A DNA stretch of 64,000 nucleotides from Natrinema hispanicum (GCF_004217335.1 NZ_SHMP01000007.1:124001-188000), one strand, 5' to 3'. Counted from the first letter of the stretch, positions 36,393-44,884 are shown. The notes: generated by a model not told the origin, from the letters alone. Numbers and translations are program-made.

Positions 36393-36610
36393 ACCGATCG
36401 CTTCTGCTCGAGATCATCACTGCACTCGAGGAACAGGACCTCGATCGAGGAGAGTACCAACTACAGCGGATGATCGTCGCCGAAGCCCTCGAGCGGCTTG
36501 TAGACTCGACGGGCCCACAGACTGAGACTGATCTCGAGATTCGATTCTCGGTTGGAGAGTTCCGTGTGGTGGTGACATCATCCGATGTGGCCGTGATCAG
36601 GGTGTCGTAG
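36383..36610 (+). CDS. HalOD1 output-domain protein, second copy
   Basis: A 75-aa protein close to the HalOD1 protein at 15942: LLLEIITALEEQDLDRGEYQ, then EALERLVDS, and a beta pair IRFSVGEFRVVVTSSDVAVIRVS. It is preceded by the truncated ArdC tail, with the same 10-nt overlap, so it derives from duplication of the ArdC-HalOD1 module. It ends with its own TAG, unlike the first copy whose stop lies in an IS relic. Confidence 0.75.
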   Translation: MVNDRSLLLEIITALEEQDLDRGEYQLQRMIVAEALERLVDSTGPQTETDLEIRFSVGEFRVVVTSSDVAVIRVS

Positions 36611-36667
36611 AACAGGCTACCAAGACAAGGACATCAGAGGATTCCAAGAGTCCACGTTGATGTGAGG

Positions 36668-36970
36668 CTACTCCGCAAGCGAATAGAGCTTCTGACGGGC
36701 GTCTCGAAAGGACACTCGTTGCTCAACTAACTCCTTTTCCTCAAGCCGAGAGATCGCATAGCGAACAGTCCGAGATGAGAGTCGAGTTTCTTTGACCAGT
36801 TCTTTCTGTGTGCACTCTCCCTCGAATTCCAGCGTCTTGTAGACCAACTTCGCACTCGGTGGCAAGTCCTCGAGCCGTTCTTTTGCGCTGCTCACTGTCT
36901 GTAGTACTTCTTCGAAGTAGACACTATAGGTCGTTTCGCTTCGGCAACCCGGCTCATTCTTCGAGAGCAC
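36668..36970 (-). CDS. MarR-like winged-helix regulator
   Basis: A 100-aa protein from a GTG at 36970. Residues about 38-95 form a winged helix: PPSAKLVYKTLEFEGECTQKELVKETRLSSRTVRYAISRLEEKELVEQR. This matches small haloarchaeal MarR/TrmB-type helix-turn-helix proteins. It is transcribed divergently from the GHKL ATPase gene 90 bp away, so it is a candidate regulator of it. Confidence 0.75.
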   Translation of the reverse strand: MLSKNEPGCRSETTYSVYFEEVLQTVSSAKERLEDLPPSAKLVYKTLEFEGECTQKELVKETRLSSRTVRYAISRLEEKELVEQRVSFRDARQKLYSLAE

Positions 36971-37060
36971 CGAGAGACTACGTCAAGTCGAACCAGAGTT
37001 CATTCCTGTTCCCAAGTGACCGCACGGTTCGGTTTGTGTGGTGCCAGATGGGTGGACACC

Positions 37061-38509
37061 ATGACAGATCATCCGACGTTATCGGAGTTCGTGACGAGCG
37101 AAGCGACTGACTCGAGGCCGGCCAGTCAGCCATCGACTGACGAGACCGTGACGATGACGGCTGACGAGCGGGTTGCAACGTACCTTATCGAAGATCAGAT
37201 GGCGGATCTCACAGACGCAATCCGCGAAGCCGTCCAAAACGGCATCGACAGTCCTGGGTCATCCCGTGTGTTGGTCAGCATCTCACCTGAGCGGTCGCTC
37301 ATCCTTGACGACGGTGCTGGCGTTGACCTCGAGTCGACCGAAGGGCGACGCAACCTCTCAGTGTTGGGTGCAGGAAGCAAACAGCGATCGGATGACGAGA
37401 CAATCGGCGAGTGGGGCATCGGCAAGGGTGCGATCATCGCGAAGGGTGCCGTTCGTATCTGGAGTCACGACACCGCACTGTGTTTCGACTACCGAGATCG
37501 ACGCGACTCTGGGCCGTGGGCAGACGTCAGCGGGCGCGATGGCCAACTCGTGGACGCTGACCATCACCTCGAGGGGATGCTCGTCGAGATCGATCACTAC
37601 GAAGACGAAGTGCCAGATCCAGACAGCTACCGCTGGCGGCGCTACGTTCGCGATCTTCGCAGGCGCTTTGCGTACGTGCAGCCCCGAACAGGCGTCTCGA
37701 TCGTGATCAACGGCGAACCGGTTGACAAGGGTGATCCACTCGAGGCAGTGGCTGACTCACCACATCCGTCGCTCACACGCGAAACGGAGGATGCGATCCT
37801 CGCACTCGAGTACACACCTCACGAGGGACTCGACATCTATAGCAACGGTCTGTACGTGACGACGAAACGGGAGTATGGGGTCGGTGGTGTGGTCGTCTCG
37901 AAGGGGAACTTGACGCTGAACTTTGCCCGCAACGACATCCAGTCGGGCTGTGACCGCTGGCAGCGGATCGACAACGCACTTGAGCAGACACGTGACGATC
38001 TATATGCTGAGGTCTCGGACGATCGGCTGACTGCCGAGAGTCGGGAGGTGATGGTTGAAGCGATGGCCTCCGAGTTATCGGACGAGCAGTGGGCCGATCG
38101 AAAGCTGTTCCAGCTGGCGACCGAGTCCCGTATCAGCCTCGAGGAGATCCAGGCGGCCCCGAAAATCGGGTGGATCAACGGAGCCCAGAAAGGCGCGGAC
38201 AAGCTCGTCGAGCGTGGTTACGTCGTCCTCGATACGAGTGATGCGGCGACCCAGCGGCTTCGCGACCTCGCCACTGATGAGGACACATCGATAGCGGTAC
38301 CGGAGACGTTCGATGTTGGCGAGCAAGCAGAGTCAGAAGGTGTGTGGACAGGCTATCATCGGGTTGAGGACGAATCGCAACTGAACGCTGATCAGCGGCG
38401 GTATCTCCGCTTCGCGCGAGTGCTCGCACGGGACTTGGGATTGAACGAGATGTGTACTACGGCGAGGCAAGTGCCGATGCCTGGACCGACGGCAGGACGT
38501 ACATTGTGA
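37061..38509 (+). CDS. GHKL-type ATPase (HATPase_c), N-terminal part of a frameshifted ATPase-zincin
   Basis: A 482-aa product from the ATG at 37061. The GHKL Bergerat fold is clear: N box REAVQNGIDS, G1 LDDGAGVD, G2 GEWGIGKGAI. A transducer-like region and about 200 further residues resemble MutL/MORC-type proteins. The last 19 residues (from MCTTARQV) are out of character. The adjacent frame continues smoothly as DVYYGEASADAW at 38451, suggesting a one-base frame change near 38450 that splits a single protein of about 568 aa. A MarR-like gene is divergent upstream. Confidence 0.75.
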   Translation: MTDHPTLSEFVTSEATDSRPASQPSTDETVTMTADERVATYLIEDQMADLTDAIREAVQNGIDSPGSSRVLVSISPERSLILDDGAGVDLESTEGRRNLSVLGAGSKQRSDDETIGEWGIGKGAIIAKGAVRIWSHDTALCFDYRDRRDSGPWADVSGRDGQLVDADHHLEGMLVEIDHYEDEVPDPDSYRWRRYVRDLRRRFAYVQPRTGVSIVINGEPVDKGDPLEAVADSPHPSLTRETEDAILALEYTPHEGLDIYSNGLYVTTKREYGVGGVVVSKGNLTLNFARNDIQSGCDRWQRIDNALEQTRDDLYAEVSDDRLTAESREVMVEAMASELSDEQWADRKLFQLATESRISLEEIQAAPKIGWINGAQKGADKLVERGYVVLDTSDAATQRLRDLATDEDTSIAVPETFDVGEQAESEGVWTGYHRVEDESQLNADQRRYLRFARVLARDLGLNEMCTTARQVPMPGPTAGRTL

Positions 38510-38766
38510 TCACCGACTCCGCCGTGACGAGCCGCCAGCGTGCAGTCTGGATGCATGACCTGTATCTCGTGATATTACACGAGGCAGCCCACGAGACCTC
38601 AAGTCAGGATCGTCCCTCGCACGGGCATCACTTTGAGAGCACGTATCGGTCGCTCGTGGAGGATCCTGGTAATCGACGTTCGTTCGCGAAACTTGTCCAG
38701 CAGGTCGTCGACGAGGGGTTTCAGTCCATGTTCAAGAAATATGAGGCCACACTGAGATTCGAGTGA
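38451..38766 (+). CDS. Zincin-like (HEAAH) domain, C-terminal part of the GHKL protein
   Basis: About 105 residues in the frame that continues the GHKL protein. YIVITDSAVTSRQRAVWMH is followed by the metallopeptidase motif LHEAAHETS and a second His-rich segment SHGHHFESTYRSLV that likely gives the third ligand. Translation could start at GTG 38452 or, if the frameshift is a recent error or programmed, arise as part of the fusion. A GHKL ATPase fused to a zincin is unusual. Confidence 0.6.
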
Positions 38767-38819
38767 TCAACAACAACCGAGGTCGTCTTGAGGGGCAATT
38801 TTATTTAGCTGTGGGTACA

Positions 38820-38831
38820 CTGTATGTACAG
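38820..38831. promoter_or_regulatory. Palindromic operator of the RHH antitoxin gene
   Basis: CTGTA-TG-TACAG is a perfect inverted repeat 9 bp before the ATG at 38841 and about 20 bp after a TTTTATTTA TATA box (38799-38807). This is the standard position for ribbon-helix-helix autoregulation. Confidence 0.5.
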
Positions 38832-38840
38832 AGAACAACT

Positions 38841-39143
38841 ATGGGAACGACTCGAGTAAACTTCCGTATTCCAGATGAATTAGTCGAGAAGGCCGATGTC
38901 GCAGCGAAGATTACTCACAAGAATAGGACGGAGATTGTGACTGAGGCACTTCGATCCTATCTAGACGAAATCGAAGACGAGGACGCGTTCAATGAAGAGA
39001 TCGTCGAGCTATATCTTGAAGACGAGATCGGTTTTGATGTCCTCAAAACGTTTATTGGTCGCCAAGACGCCGAAGCGGTTCGTACCTCAAAAGCCGTTCT
39101 TGACCAAGGTGAGGATCTCGCCGACGAGCTTGCGGGGCTGTAG
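38841..39143 (+). CDS. Ribbon-helix-helix antitoxin
   Basis: A 100-aa protein from the ATG at 38841. The RHH motif is GTTRVNFRIPDELVEKADVAAKITHKNRTEIVTEALRSYLDEI, with a C-terminal helical toxin-binding tail. An upstream GTG at 38811 is possible but would include the operator. It directly precedes a PIN toxin gene that is broken, so the antitoxin appears orphaned. Confidence 0.82.
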   Translation: MGTTRVNFRIPDELVEKADVAAKITHKNRTEIVTEALRSYLDEIEDEDAFNEEIVELYLEDEIGFDVLKTFIGRQDAEAVRTSKAVLDQGEDLADELAGL

Positions 39144-39149
39144 CTGGCA

Positions 39150-39643
39150 ATGATTGTTGCCGATACGAGTGCACTTATTTCATTAGCCACAGCCGAGGTA
39201 GTTGACCTTGTCTTCGCTGAGTTCGAGGTTCACACGACGAGTGTGATTATAGCAAGAGCTCGAGGAGACAGCTGAGTACGACGATCCACATGGACAGGCA
39301 GCTCAGAATGTGCTCGAAGCAGCAGGCGCAATTCTCTGTTCACACCGTTGACGGAGAACAATTTGAGTCATCAACGATCGATCAGGGGGAGGCAAGTTGT
39401 ATTCGGTTGGAAGAGCAGCTTGAACCTGCATTTCTTCTGACCGACGACCTCCGAGCACTCCCAGAGATTCAGACTCTCACAACTGCCAAGGTCGCACTCT
39501 CGCCAATTGTACTCCGGGCGCTCGTCAAGCGGGGCGTACTTGAACCAAAGAACGCTCAGAATAGACTTGAGCAGATTGCCAAGACCCGAGACTGGCTTGG
39601 TGCGCCGATCTACCGTCGTGCAAGACAGCTCCTTGACGAATAG
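39150..39643 (+). pseudogene. PIN-domain toxin gene with two frameshifts
   Basis: The start ATGATTGTTGCCGAT encodes MIVADTSALISLATAEVVD, a classic PIN N-terminus with the first catalytic Asp. The frame breaks near 39257; the next frame gives ELEETAEYDDPHGQAAQNVL. It breaks again near 39335; the third frame gives VHTVDGEQF, EASCIRLEEQ, AFLLTDDLRALPE and the rest of the domain to TAG 39643. The three pieces together form one complete PIN protein, so this toxin is inactive. Confidence 0.8.
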
Positions 39644-39916
39644 CTAACACTGCTCTTCTGGGGATGTGATCCGAAGTTCATTCTCGACTTCGTAGAAGTA
39701 GCCCCGTTCAAGGAGCCGCGTAAGTGCGTGCTCGACGTCCCGTTGCTCGAGTGCTAACTCTGAATCGGCGACTAGGATGTCGGTGGCATCGTCGTAGTCG
39801 ATCAGCGGAACACTGTCTTCTTCGTGGTCTGGCCGACATGCCTGCGTACACAGCCGGTCGTAGCACTCGAGAATCCACTCCGGAAGTGGTGGCCGTGGAT
39901 CTGTGACGCGAGCCAT
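39644..39916 (-). CDS. Conserved haloarchaeal small protein (90 aa), winged-helix-like
   Basis: A 90-aa acidic protein: PPLPEWILECYDRLCTQACRPD, then a variable acidic linker, then VEHALTRLLERGYFYEVENELRI. The C-terminal half looks like a winged-helix wing. Its stop abuts the stop of the broken PIN gene, in convergent orientation. Function unknown. Confidence 0.65.
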   Translation of the reverse strand: MARVTDPRPPLPEWILECYDRLCTQACRPDHEEDSVPLIDYDDATDILVADSELALEQRDVEHALTRLLERGYFYEVENELRITSPEEQC

Positions 39917-39999
39917 TGCAGTTCTGTCTGGTTGTTTCGACAGTCATCCGCTTAACAGTACCCGTTGAATACGGGTTTTGCTCGCAATCGAGTGAGATT

Positions 40000-40090
40000 T
40001 TATGATGCGGCGGCTGCCGTGTCGCCAGCCTCTGGGTCGAACGGGAGGTTGATGACGAATTCGTCGGCAGCTTCCTTCGAGTTTGACATC
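40000..40090 (-). pseudogene. C-terminal relic of an HVO_A0114-type DNA-binding protein
   Basis: Encodes DEFVINLPFDPEAGDTAAAAS and a stop, matching the end of the regulator at 44333-44782 (ELVISLSFDPATDDTVAAAP). Nothing of the helix-turn-helix remains upstream. The rest of 39917-40230 holds no gene. Confidence 0.65.
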
Positions 40091-40230
40091 ACGCACAAAG
40101 GTGGTCGATCACAAAGCCATACAGGACAGTTCCAAGCACCTCAACGGAACAGTGGGTGATCACAGAGTCAATAGAGACAGTTCTGACCAACTGAGAATCG
40201 AAGCGAGGTTGATAGTAACTCTCCCAAATA

Positions 40231-41412
40231 TCCCATCTGTCGCGTTACTAATGATCGTGAAAACTTTTGTTGGCCACGTTCGCTCACCAGGTGATGGGTG
40301 AAGATCGTCGGAAGGAGATCAAATATCATCTTTCAGAAGAGAAAATTGATGAACTCCTCCGCGAGGCTAAAGACGATCGCCGGAAAGAGCGGTTGGGTTT
40401 TCTGAAGAACCTCTATTATGGCGATTCGATTGCGGAAGCTGCCGACCGTGAGGGCAGGTCGGCAGCGACCGGCGGTCGCTGGGCGGATGCTTGGAACGAA
40501 GGTGGGCTTGAAGGATTGATGCCGAGTTTCGGGGGCGGCCGACCCCCGAAACTCGACGAAGACGAACAGGAACAGTTGGTTGAGATGCTTCGAGAAGGAC
40601 AGCCGTGGAAATCACAGGAGATTCGCCATCTTCTCAAACAGGAGTTCGACGTTGAATATCACTCGGACTATCTCGGGAAATTCCTCCGTGAGTTGGGCTT
40701 ATCGTATGCAAAACCTCGCCCAAAACGCCCATGGCGACCGGAGAATCCAGAGGAGATTCTCGAAGAGCGCGTCGACGACGCGCTCGACGAAGATGATCAA
40801 CCCCATAACAAACGTAAAGGAGATGATGAAGAAGGGTGGATCGTCGACGACGATATCTGTACAGATGGCGGCACTGTTCTCGGGTTTTTCGATGCATCAC
40901 AACCGCAACCGTATGATAATTCACGACGTGTCTGGTACGTCGATGATCCACACGTTGAGCGGCCGTTAGTGAAGACAGAAGACTCGGCGGTTGGGTTCTA
41001 CGCAGTGAACGGCAACAGTGTGGTCCAGTGGAAAGAAACCGAGGAGAAAGAGCGGATTTGCGAGGTGTTAGAGGCGGTACGCGAGCAGAATCCCGGCAAG
41101 CGGATTCTGCTCGTCTTGGACAAGCACGGCTCCCACATCTGTGAATACACGCGCAAGCGTGCGCACCAACTTGGCATCGATCTCGTGTTCCTTCCCTCAG
41201 GATCACCGCATCTCAACCCAATCGAACAGGTTTGGAAATACCTCAAGTGGACGATGGCACCGATCATCGTTGAGAACGAAGACGAGTTCCACGAACTCGT
41301 CAAGGACGTATTTGATCAAGTGACACAACGAGTAAGTTTCGCAAAGAGCTGGTGTAAGAAGTTCCTTGATTTTCAAAAGTTTCCTTGATCATTACCCGCG
41401 CGACAGGCCAGT
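40231..41412 (+). mobile_element. IS630-family element
   Basis: A 1182-bp element flanked by TA dinucleotides (40229-40230 and 41413-41414). Inverted ends share CTGTCGCG, then an A/T block with TAATGATC and GAAAACTTTTG on the left (40237-40274) and the matching right end at about 41368-41408. TA target duplication and this size are characteristic of IS630. Confidence 0.85.
40294..41388 (+). CDS. IS630-family transposase
   Basis: A 364-aa protein from the ATG at 40294. The N-terminal paired helix-turn-helix (GDSIAEAADREGRSAATGGRWADAW; MPSFGGGRPPKL) is followed by an acidic linker rich in D/E/K (about residues 165-185). The DDE core has D in LGFFDASQ, D in LLVLDKHGSHI and E in NPIEQVWKYLKW. 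Complete and likely functional. Confidence 0.93.
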   Translation: MGEDRRKEIKYHLSEEKIDELLREAKDDRRKERLGFLKNLYYGDSIAEAADREGRSAATGGRWADAWNEGGLEGLMPSFGGGRPPKLDEDEQEQLVEMLREGQPWKSQEIRHLLKQEFDVEYHSDYLGKFLRELGLSYAKPRPKRPWRPENPEEILEERVDDALDEDDQPHNKRKGDDEEGWIVDDDICTDGGTVLGFFDASQPQPYDNSRRVWYVDDPHVERPLVKTEDSAVGFYAVNGNSVVQWKETEEKERICEVLEAVREQNPGKRILLVLDKHGSHICEYTRKRAHQLGIDLVFLPSGSPHLNPIEQVWKYLKWTMAPIIVENEDEFHELVKDVFDQVTQRVSFAKSWCKKFLDFQKFP

Positions 41413-41513
41413 TAAATCATCCACGACCCTATTTGTCTCAGTCCGCCCGGCGGCCACCACTCTACGCCCATCCGGGTGGCTTTTGAGGTCTGATCAAGGA
41501 CGGTGAGCGGTAG

Positions 41514-41693
41514 CTACTTGATCTCGAATGCGCCAATGGCTTCGCGTGGCTCGACATCGTACTCGAGGAGATGATCGGCAGCCAACTGCCACGCTCTTCG
41601 CGAGAGTTCGGGATCGGCCTGCTCGTAGTGGACTGAAAACTCGGTCAGTGCGACGGCGATCAGGATGTCTTCTTGGCGATCGGTCAGTGACAT
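41514..41693 (-). CDS. Small haloarchaeal hypothetical protein (59 aa)
   Basis: From the ATG at 41693: MSLTDRQEDILIAVALTEFS, HYEQADPELSRRAWQLAADH, LLEYDVEPREAI. Mostly helical and acidic, with composition typical for the host. Related short proteins are common on haloarchaeal plasmids; no function is known. Confidence 0.55.
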   Translation of the reverse strand: MSLTDRQEDILIAVALTEFSVHYEQADPELSRRAWQLAADHLLEYDVEPREAIGAFEIK

Positions 41694-41696
41694 CAC

Positions 41697-42115
41697 TGCC
41701 GTTGGCCGCGGCTTCTGATATAAACGTTAGACTGAAGGATGTGAGGTTAGCAGTCGCCAGATTCAGAGTTAGCCAACCCAGTCCGTCGGTCGGACAGCGA
41801 CTGCACTCTGGGTAAGTGGTTTATGAACCTTGAAAATATAGATCACACCCACGATTGCCGCAATCGTTGACATCCGGAATTGTTTCTGGTAACGCCGAGC
41901 CAGTTCTCCACCCTGCTCTTCCCACGGACGTAGAACGCATCTCGAGACGAGAAGATTCCGGTGACAGCTGGCGTCTTCAGGGACACACCTATTCGGTTCC
42001 TGCAAAGCGCGTCGTGGAAACAGGAAGCCCCACCTCAAGGAGCGAACGGCGTCAGCCGTGAGCGAGTAGGGTGGGAAGAAAGTCACTATGTTGCTCCGGT
42101 ACGTTCCCGAGTTTA
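41697..42115. other. Intergenic stretch with a repeated 33-bp block
   Basis: About 420 bp without a convincing gene. The block at 41954-41986 recurs exactly at 45008-45040. The last 70 bp before 42116 should hold the promoter of the Fic-like gene. Confidence 0.5.
41954..41986. repeat. 33-bp direct repeat, copy 1
   Basis: Begins GATTCCGGTGACAGCTGG and ends TTCAGGGACAC. It is identical to 45008-45040, and CTCGAGA precedes both copies. It may be the remnant of a mobile element or a recombination scar. Not seen elsewhere in the window. Confidence 0.7.
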
Positions 42116-42958
42116 ATGACCGGTCTCGTCCACTACCACCACCCCGACGACGAGCAATATTCACTCGCGTACGTTACGCTCGATCACGACGAGATCGAAC
42201 CCGACGATGGGAAAGTCGAAACCTACCAACTCGAGGAAACAGTACACGTCCTCTACACCAACTCCGGTGCGAGTGGAACGGTCGACGACATCACCGAGGA
42301 TTTTGAAGCGATACTGGACGAAATGGACGAATCAGACCGGCTCGTGACAGTGCGAATTCTCCAGACGTTCGAAGGTGTCCTTGAAGCCACAGAACTCGAG
42401 GAGGGAGAAAAACTCGAGATTTACAAGCAGATCGACGTTGGTCGAATTCCAGCTGCACTTGAGCACGTCGATTGGTCGAAATCGGTAGTCAAGGTCGCAG
42501 GGCAGTTGATGTCGTCACTCATTTTGGCTCACCCGCTTCCAAACGCCAACCATCGAACCTCGATCGCATTCGCCGAGTGGTACCTCGAGAGTGTCGAGCC
42601 GTCGTTTTCGCTCCCAGAGTTGGCGACCGAGAGCTACGACTGGCAAGAATGGGTCGACACGTATATCGCCGACTCGAAGCGACTTCTCACCGTACGGCGA
42701 AACACAACCCCGTTCAGGTTGCTCGATGAGTGGGGCTGTGAGATCGTGTTGCGAAAAGGTGGGATTGAAATCGAGCTCTCGGAGTACGACCTCGAGCTGC
42801 CACAGTCAGAAGCCCTGTCGACGTATGCGACTCATCATACCGAACTCTGTACCGAGTTCATGATTGAGTCAGTGACGCGAGCCGGAGCGTCGCATCTGCG
42901 TTTTGAGAATGGGGTCGACAAACAGGAGTTCCTCGAGTATCTGGAATCTAGCGAGTAA
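42116..42958 (+). CDS. Fic/Doc-like domain protein
   Basis: A 280-aa protein from the ATG at 42116. The central helical part includes LILAHPLPNANHRTSIAFAEWYL, which resembles the Fic active-site loop HPFxxGNxRT, with His and the Asn/Arg-Thr kept and the Gly replaced. Fic proteins transfer AMP or other nucleotides to target proteins and often act as toxins. The N-terminal about 90 residues are an acidic domain with HYHHPDD. The altered motif may mean divergent chemistry. A small ORF faces it 10 bp downstream. Confidence 0.6.
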   Translation: MTGLVHYHHPDDEQYSLAYVTLDHDEIEPDDGKVETYQLEETVHVLYTNSGASGTVDDITEDFEAILDEMDESDRLVTVRILQTFEGVLEATELEEGEKLEIYKQIDVGRIPAALEHVDWSKSVVKVAGQLMSSLILAHPLPNANHRTSIAFAEWYLESVEPSFSLPELATESYDWQEWVDTYIADSKRLLTVRRNTTPFRLLDEWGCEIVLRKGGIEIELSEYDLELPQSEALSTYATHHTELCTEFMIESVTRAGASHLRFENGVDKQEFLEYLESSE

Positions 42959-42968
42959 GACGTACGCG

Positions 42969-43073
42969 TTAGTCCCGGAGCTGGGCAACGGTCCGTCCGA
43001 GTTCCCGAGCACGTTCGCTCTCGGAGATGCCATACCGTTCTTCCAGCGACCGAAGTTGTTCTTCGAATTCCAT
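42969..43073 (-). CDS. Very small helical protein (34 aa)
   Basis: ATG at 43073 to TAA at 42969-42971. The product begins MEFEEQLRSLEERYGISE and ends with an HTH-like ARELGRTVAQLRD. Codon usage and charge fit the host. It lies convergent with the Fic-like gene and between it and the C2H2-TPR gene. It could be a regulator or antitoxin-like peptide; unproven. Confidence 0.4.
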   Translation of the reverse strand: MEFEEQLRSLEERYGISESERARELGRTVAQLRD

Positions 43074-43145
43074 GGTGTACGGGAGTGTGCTCCTCTACAA
43101 GCAGATAGTGCGTCATCGAATAAGTAAGTTCTCGTGCTCAAGCGC

Positions 43146-44237
43146 TCACTCTGGGCTGGACGTCTCTGTATCAGATAGTCGGCTTTCTACTTCCTCACAG
43201 CGCTCGGCTACTATCGACGCTCCCTCGAGAGGACCATCGGCGTCCAGTGCCGCTCGGTACAGTTCTGCAGTGCGTTCCATCTCCTCTCTCGCTAGTTCGT
43301 CTGGGTCCTCGAGCCAGTAGCTATCTGCGAGTTTCTTGTATCCCCAGGGATCCTCGGGATACTCCTCGATGAGTGACTCGAATTCCGCCCTACTGTCAGC
43401 AGTTCTGTCCAGTTCTGTGAGTGTGTCGGCGATGAAGTGACGAAAGTCGAGTAGGAACTCGTCAGATGCATCCGGGAACTGCTCGCAGACCTCCCGACAG
43501 AATTCGAGTCGGTACTCGTGATACGCTGGATCATCTTCCGCTACGGTGGCAAGGTCACTGTCGAGCGATCGAATGAAAGCCTCGAGCGAGAGAAACGACG
43601 GTAATTCTCGGTCTGCCTCATCGATAGACGTGATTTCGTCGGGTGTTACGTCGACGATGTACTCCCAGGCAGTTAGCCACCGATCGCAAGCCTCAGCGCG
43701 GTTTCCTTTCTCGCGGAAATCGCGCCCCTCCTGAACGAAGTCGTAGATCCGTTCTTTGTTCGGGGTGTCGGGTGCCCAGCGCTCCCAGAGTACTTCTGCT
43801 GCCATCCAGATGAAGTCCTGATCATAGCCCGTGACATCAACCTCGTATTCAGCTTCCCACTGCTCGGAGAGTGTCGTCGCCGAATTAAAATTTTCAATCC
43901 GACTCCGAAACATCGTCTCGCTCGTTTCGATGCCGTGATCGGCGAGTTTTTCGACAATTTCGTCCGTCGAGAGGGCTTCGACGTCGCTGAGTTCCCACGC
44001 ATCAGCAGGGTGGGTCCCGTTTGATGTGTCGGCTATTCGTTGCTCACGGTGAGCGGGTTGACTTGCTTCTTGGACCTCTTCGTTGCCACTCTCACCTAAT
44101 CCGTGTTCGTCGACGTATTGCTCGACACGCTTCTGATCAATCCGACTGAGTTCGTCACGTTCGTGATCCTCATAGAGATGCTCACGGATCGCAGATTCCT
44201 CCTCAAAGGTTTGCTCGCAGTAGCGACACTCGACCAT
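43146..44237 (-). CDS. C2H2 zinc finger plus TPR-like repeat protein
   Basis: A 363-aa acidic protein. The N-terminus is a C2H2 finger (CRYCEQTFEEESAIREHLYEDH). The middle has an LxxHGI segment (EIVEKLADHGIETSE), and the C-terminal half shows helical TPR-like units (AHREYR-type pairs around EFCREVCEQFPDASDEF, SRAEFESLIEEYPEDPWGYKKLADSY). The combination suggests a DNA- or protein-binding adaptor. No exact family recognised. Promoter expected upstream of 44237. Confidence 0.65.
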   Translation of the reverse strand: MVECRYCEQTFEEESAIREHLYEDHERDELSRIDQKRVEQYVDEHGLGESGNEEVQEASQPAHREQRIADTSNGTHPADAWELSDVEALSTDEIVEKLADHGIETSETMFRSRIENFNSATTLSEQWEAEYEVDVTGYDQDFIWMAAEVLWERWAPDTPNKERIYDFVQEGRDFREKGNRAEACDRWLTAWEYIVDVTPDEITSIDEADRELPSFLSLEAFIRSLDSDLATVAEDDPAYHEYRLEFCREVCEQFPDASDEFLLDFRHFIADTLTELDRTADSRAEFESLIEEYPEDPWGYKKLADSYWLEDPDELAREEMERTAELYRAALDADGPLEGASIVAERCEEVESRLSDTETSSPE

Positions 44238-44332
44238 TACTCGAGAGTACGTATGCGGGTAGGAAAAACAACAGGTGTGGACGGGGCGTATGTGTAAGAT
44301 CGACTAGGAGTGAGTAGCCTGAGACGTCGCCT

Positions 44333-44782
44333 TCACGGTGCGGCGGCTACCGTGTCGTCAGTCGCTGGATCGAACGAGAGACTGATGACGAGTTCGTTGA
44401 ACCAGACGACCGGGCGCTTGCTCTGGTCGTCTTCCTCGAAGAAGATGATTCCCAACTGGGCGAGTCGACTGAGTTCTTCGTGGACGTTCTTGATGTCCCG
44501 GTCAACAACCTGTGCAATCTCGTTAATGCTGGATGGCCCTTCCTGGCGGATGGCTTCGATGAGATCGAGGACGCGCGGCGTCAGCGTCTCCATGAGGTCG
44601 TCGTAGCTAGTGAACGAGAGCGTCGGCGGAGAATCCACCGCGTCGCCTCGCTCAAGCGCCTCGATGCCGTCGGTGACATCATCGTGGAACTCACTGGACG
44701 ACTTGACGGTCACGACGAGGGTTGATTCGGCCCGAAGCTGTTCGCGCTCCATCGGGTGCAGCGGCGGCGTGGTATCGTTCAT
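44333..44782 (-). CDS. HVO_A0114-family putative DNA-binding protein
   Basis: A 149-aa protein from the ATG at 44782. The winged helix (TPRVLDLIEAIRQEGPSSINEIAQVVDRDIKNVHEELSRLAQLGIIFFEE) and the C-terminal VVWFNELVISLSFDP match the HVO_A0114 group of haloarchaeal regulators, which often pair with toxin-like partners. A truncated ORF (44807-44884) with a good promoter lies just upstream on the same strand. A relic of the same family is at 40000. Confidence 0.8.
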   Translation of the reverse strand: MNDTTPPLHPMEREQLRAESTLVVTVKSSSEFHDDVTDGIEALERGDAVDSPPTLSFTSYDDLMETLTPRVLDLIEAIRQEGPSSINEIAQVVDRDIKNVHEELSRLAQLGIIFFEEDDQSKRPVVWFNELVISLSFDPATDDTVAAAP

Positions 44783-44806
44783 GGGTATCACCGTGGTGTG
44801 ATGGCC

Positions 44807-44884
44807 TCACTTGACATCGAACTCGGAGAGCGTCTGCTCACCGTGAAGAGCAGTGAGGGTGTGGAACTCGCCATCAGTGAGCAT
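44807..44884 (-). pseudogene. Truncated 25-aa ORF upstream of the HVO_A0114-type gene
   Basis: Encodes MLTDGEFHTLTALHGEQTLS and stops shortly after. Its start resembles that of longer haloarchaeal helix-turn-helix proteins, so it looks like the stub of a regulator. A CTTATATATC TATA box lies about 25 nt upstream, so this short leader may still be transcribed with the downstream regulator. Confidence 0.45.
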
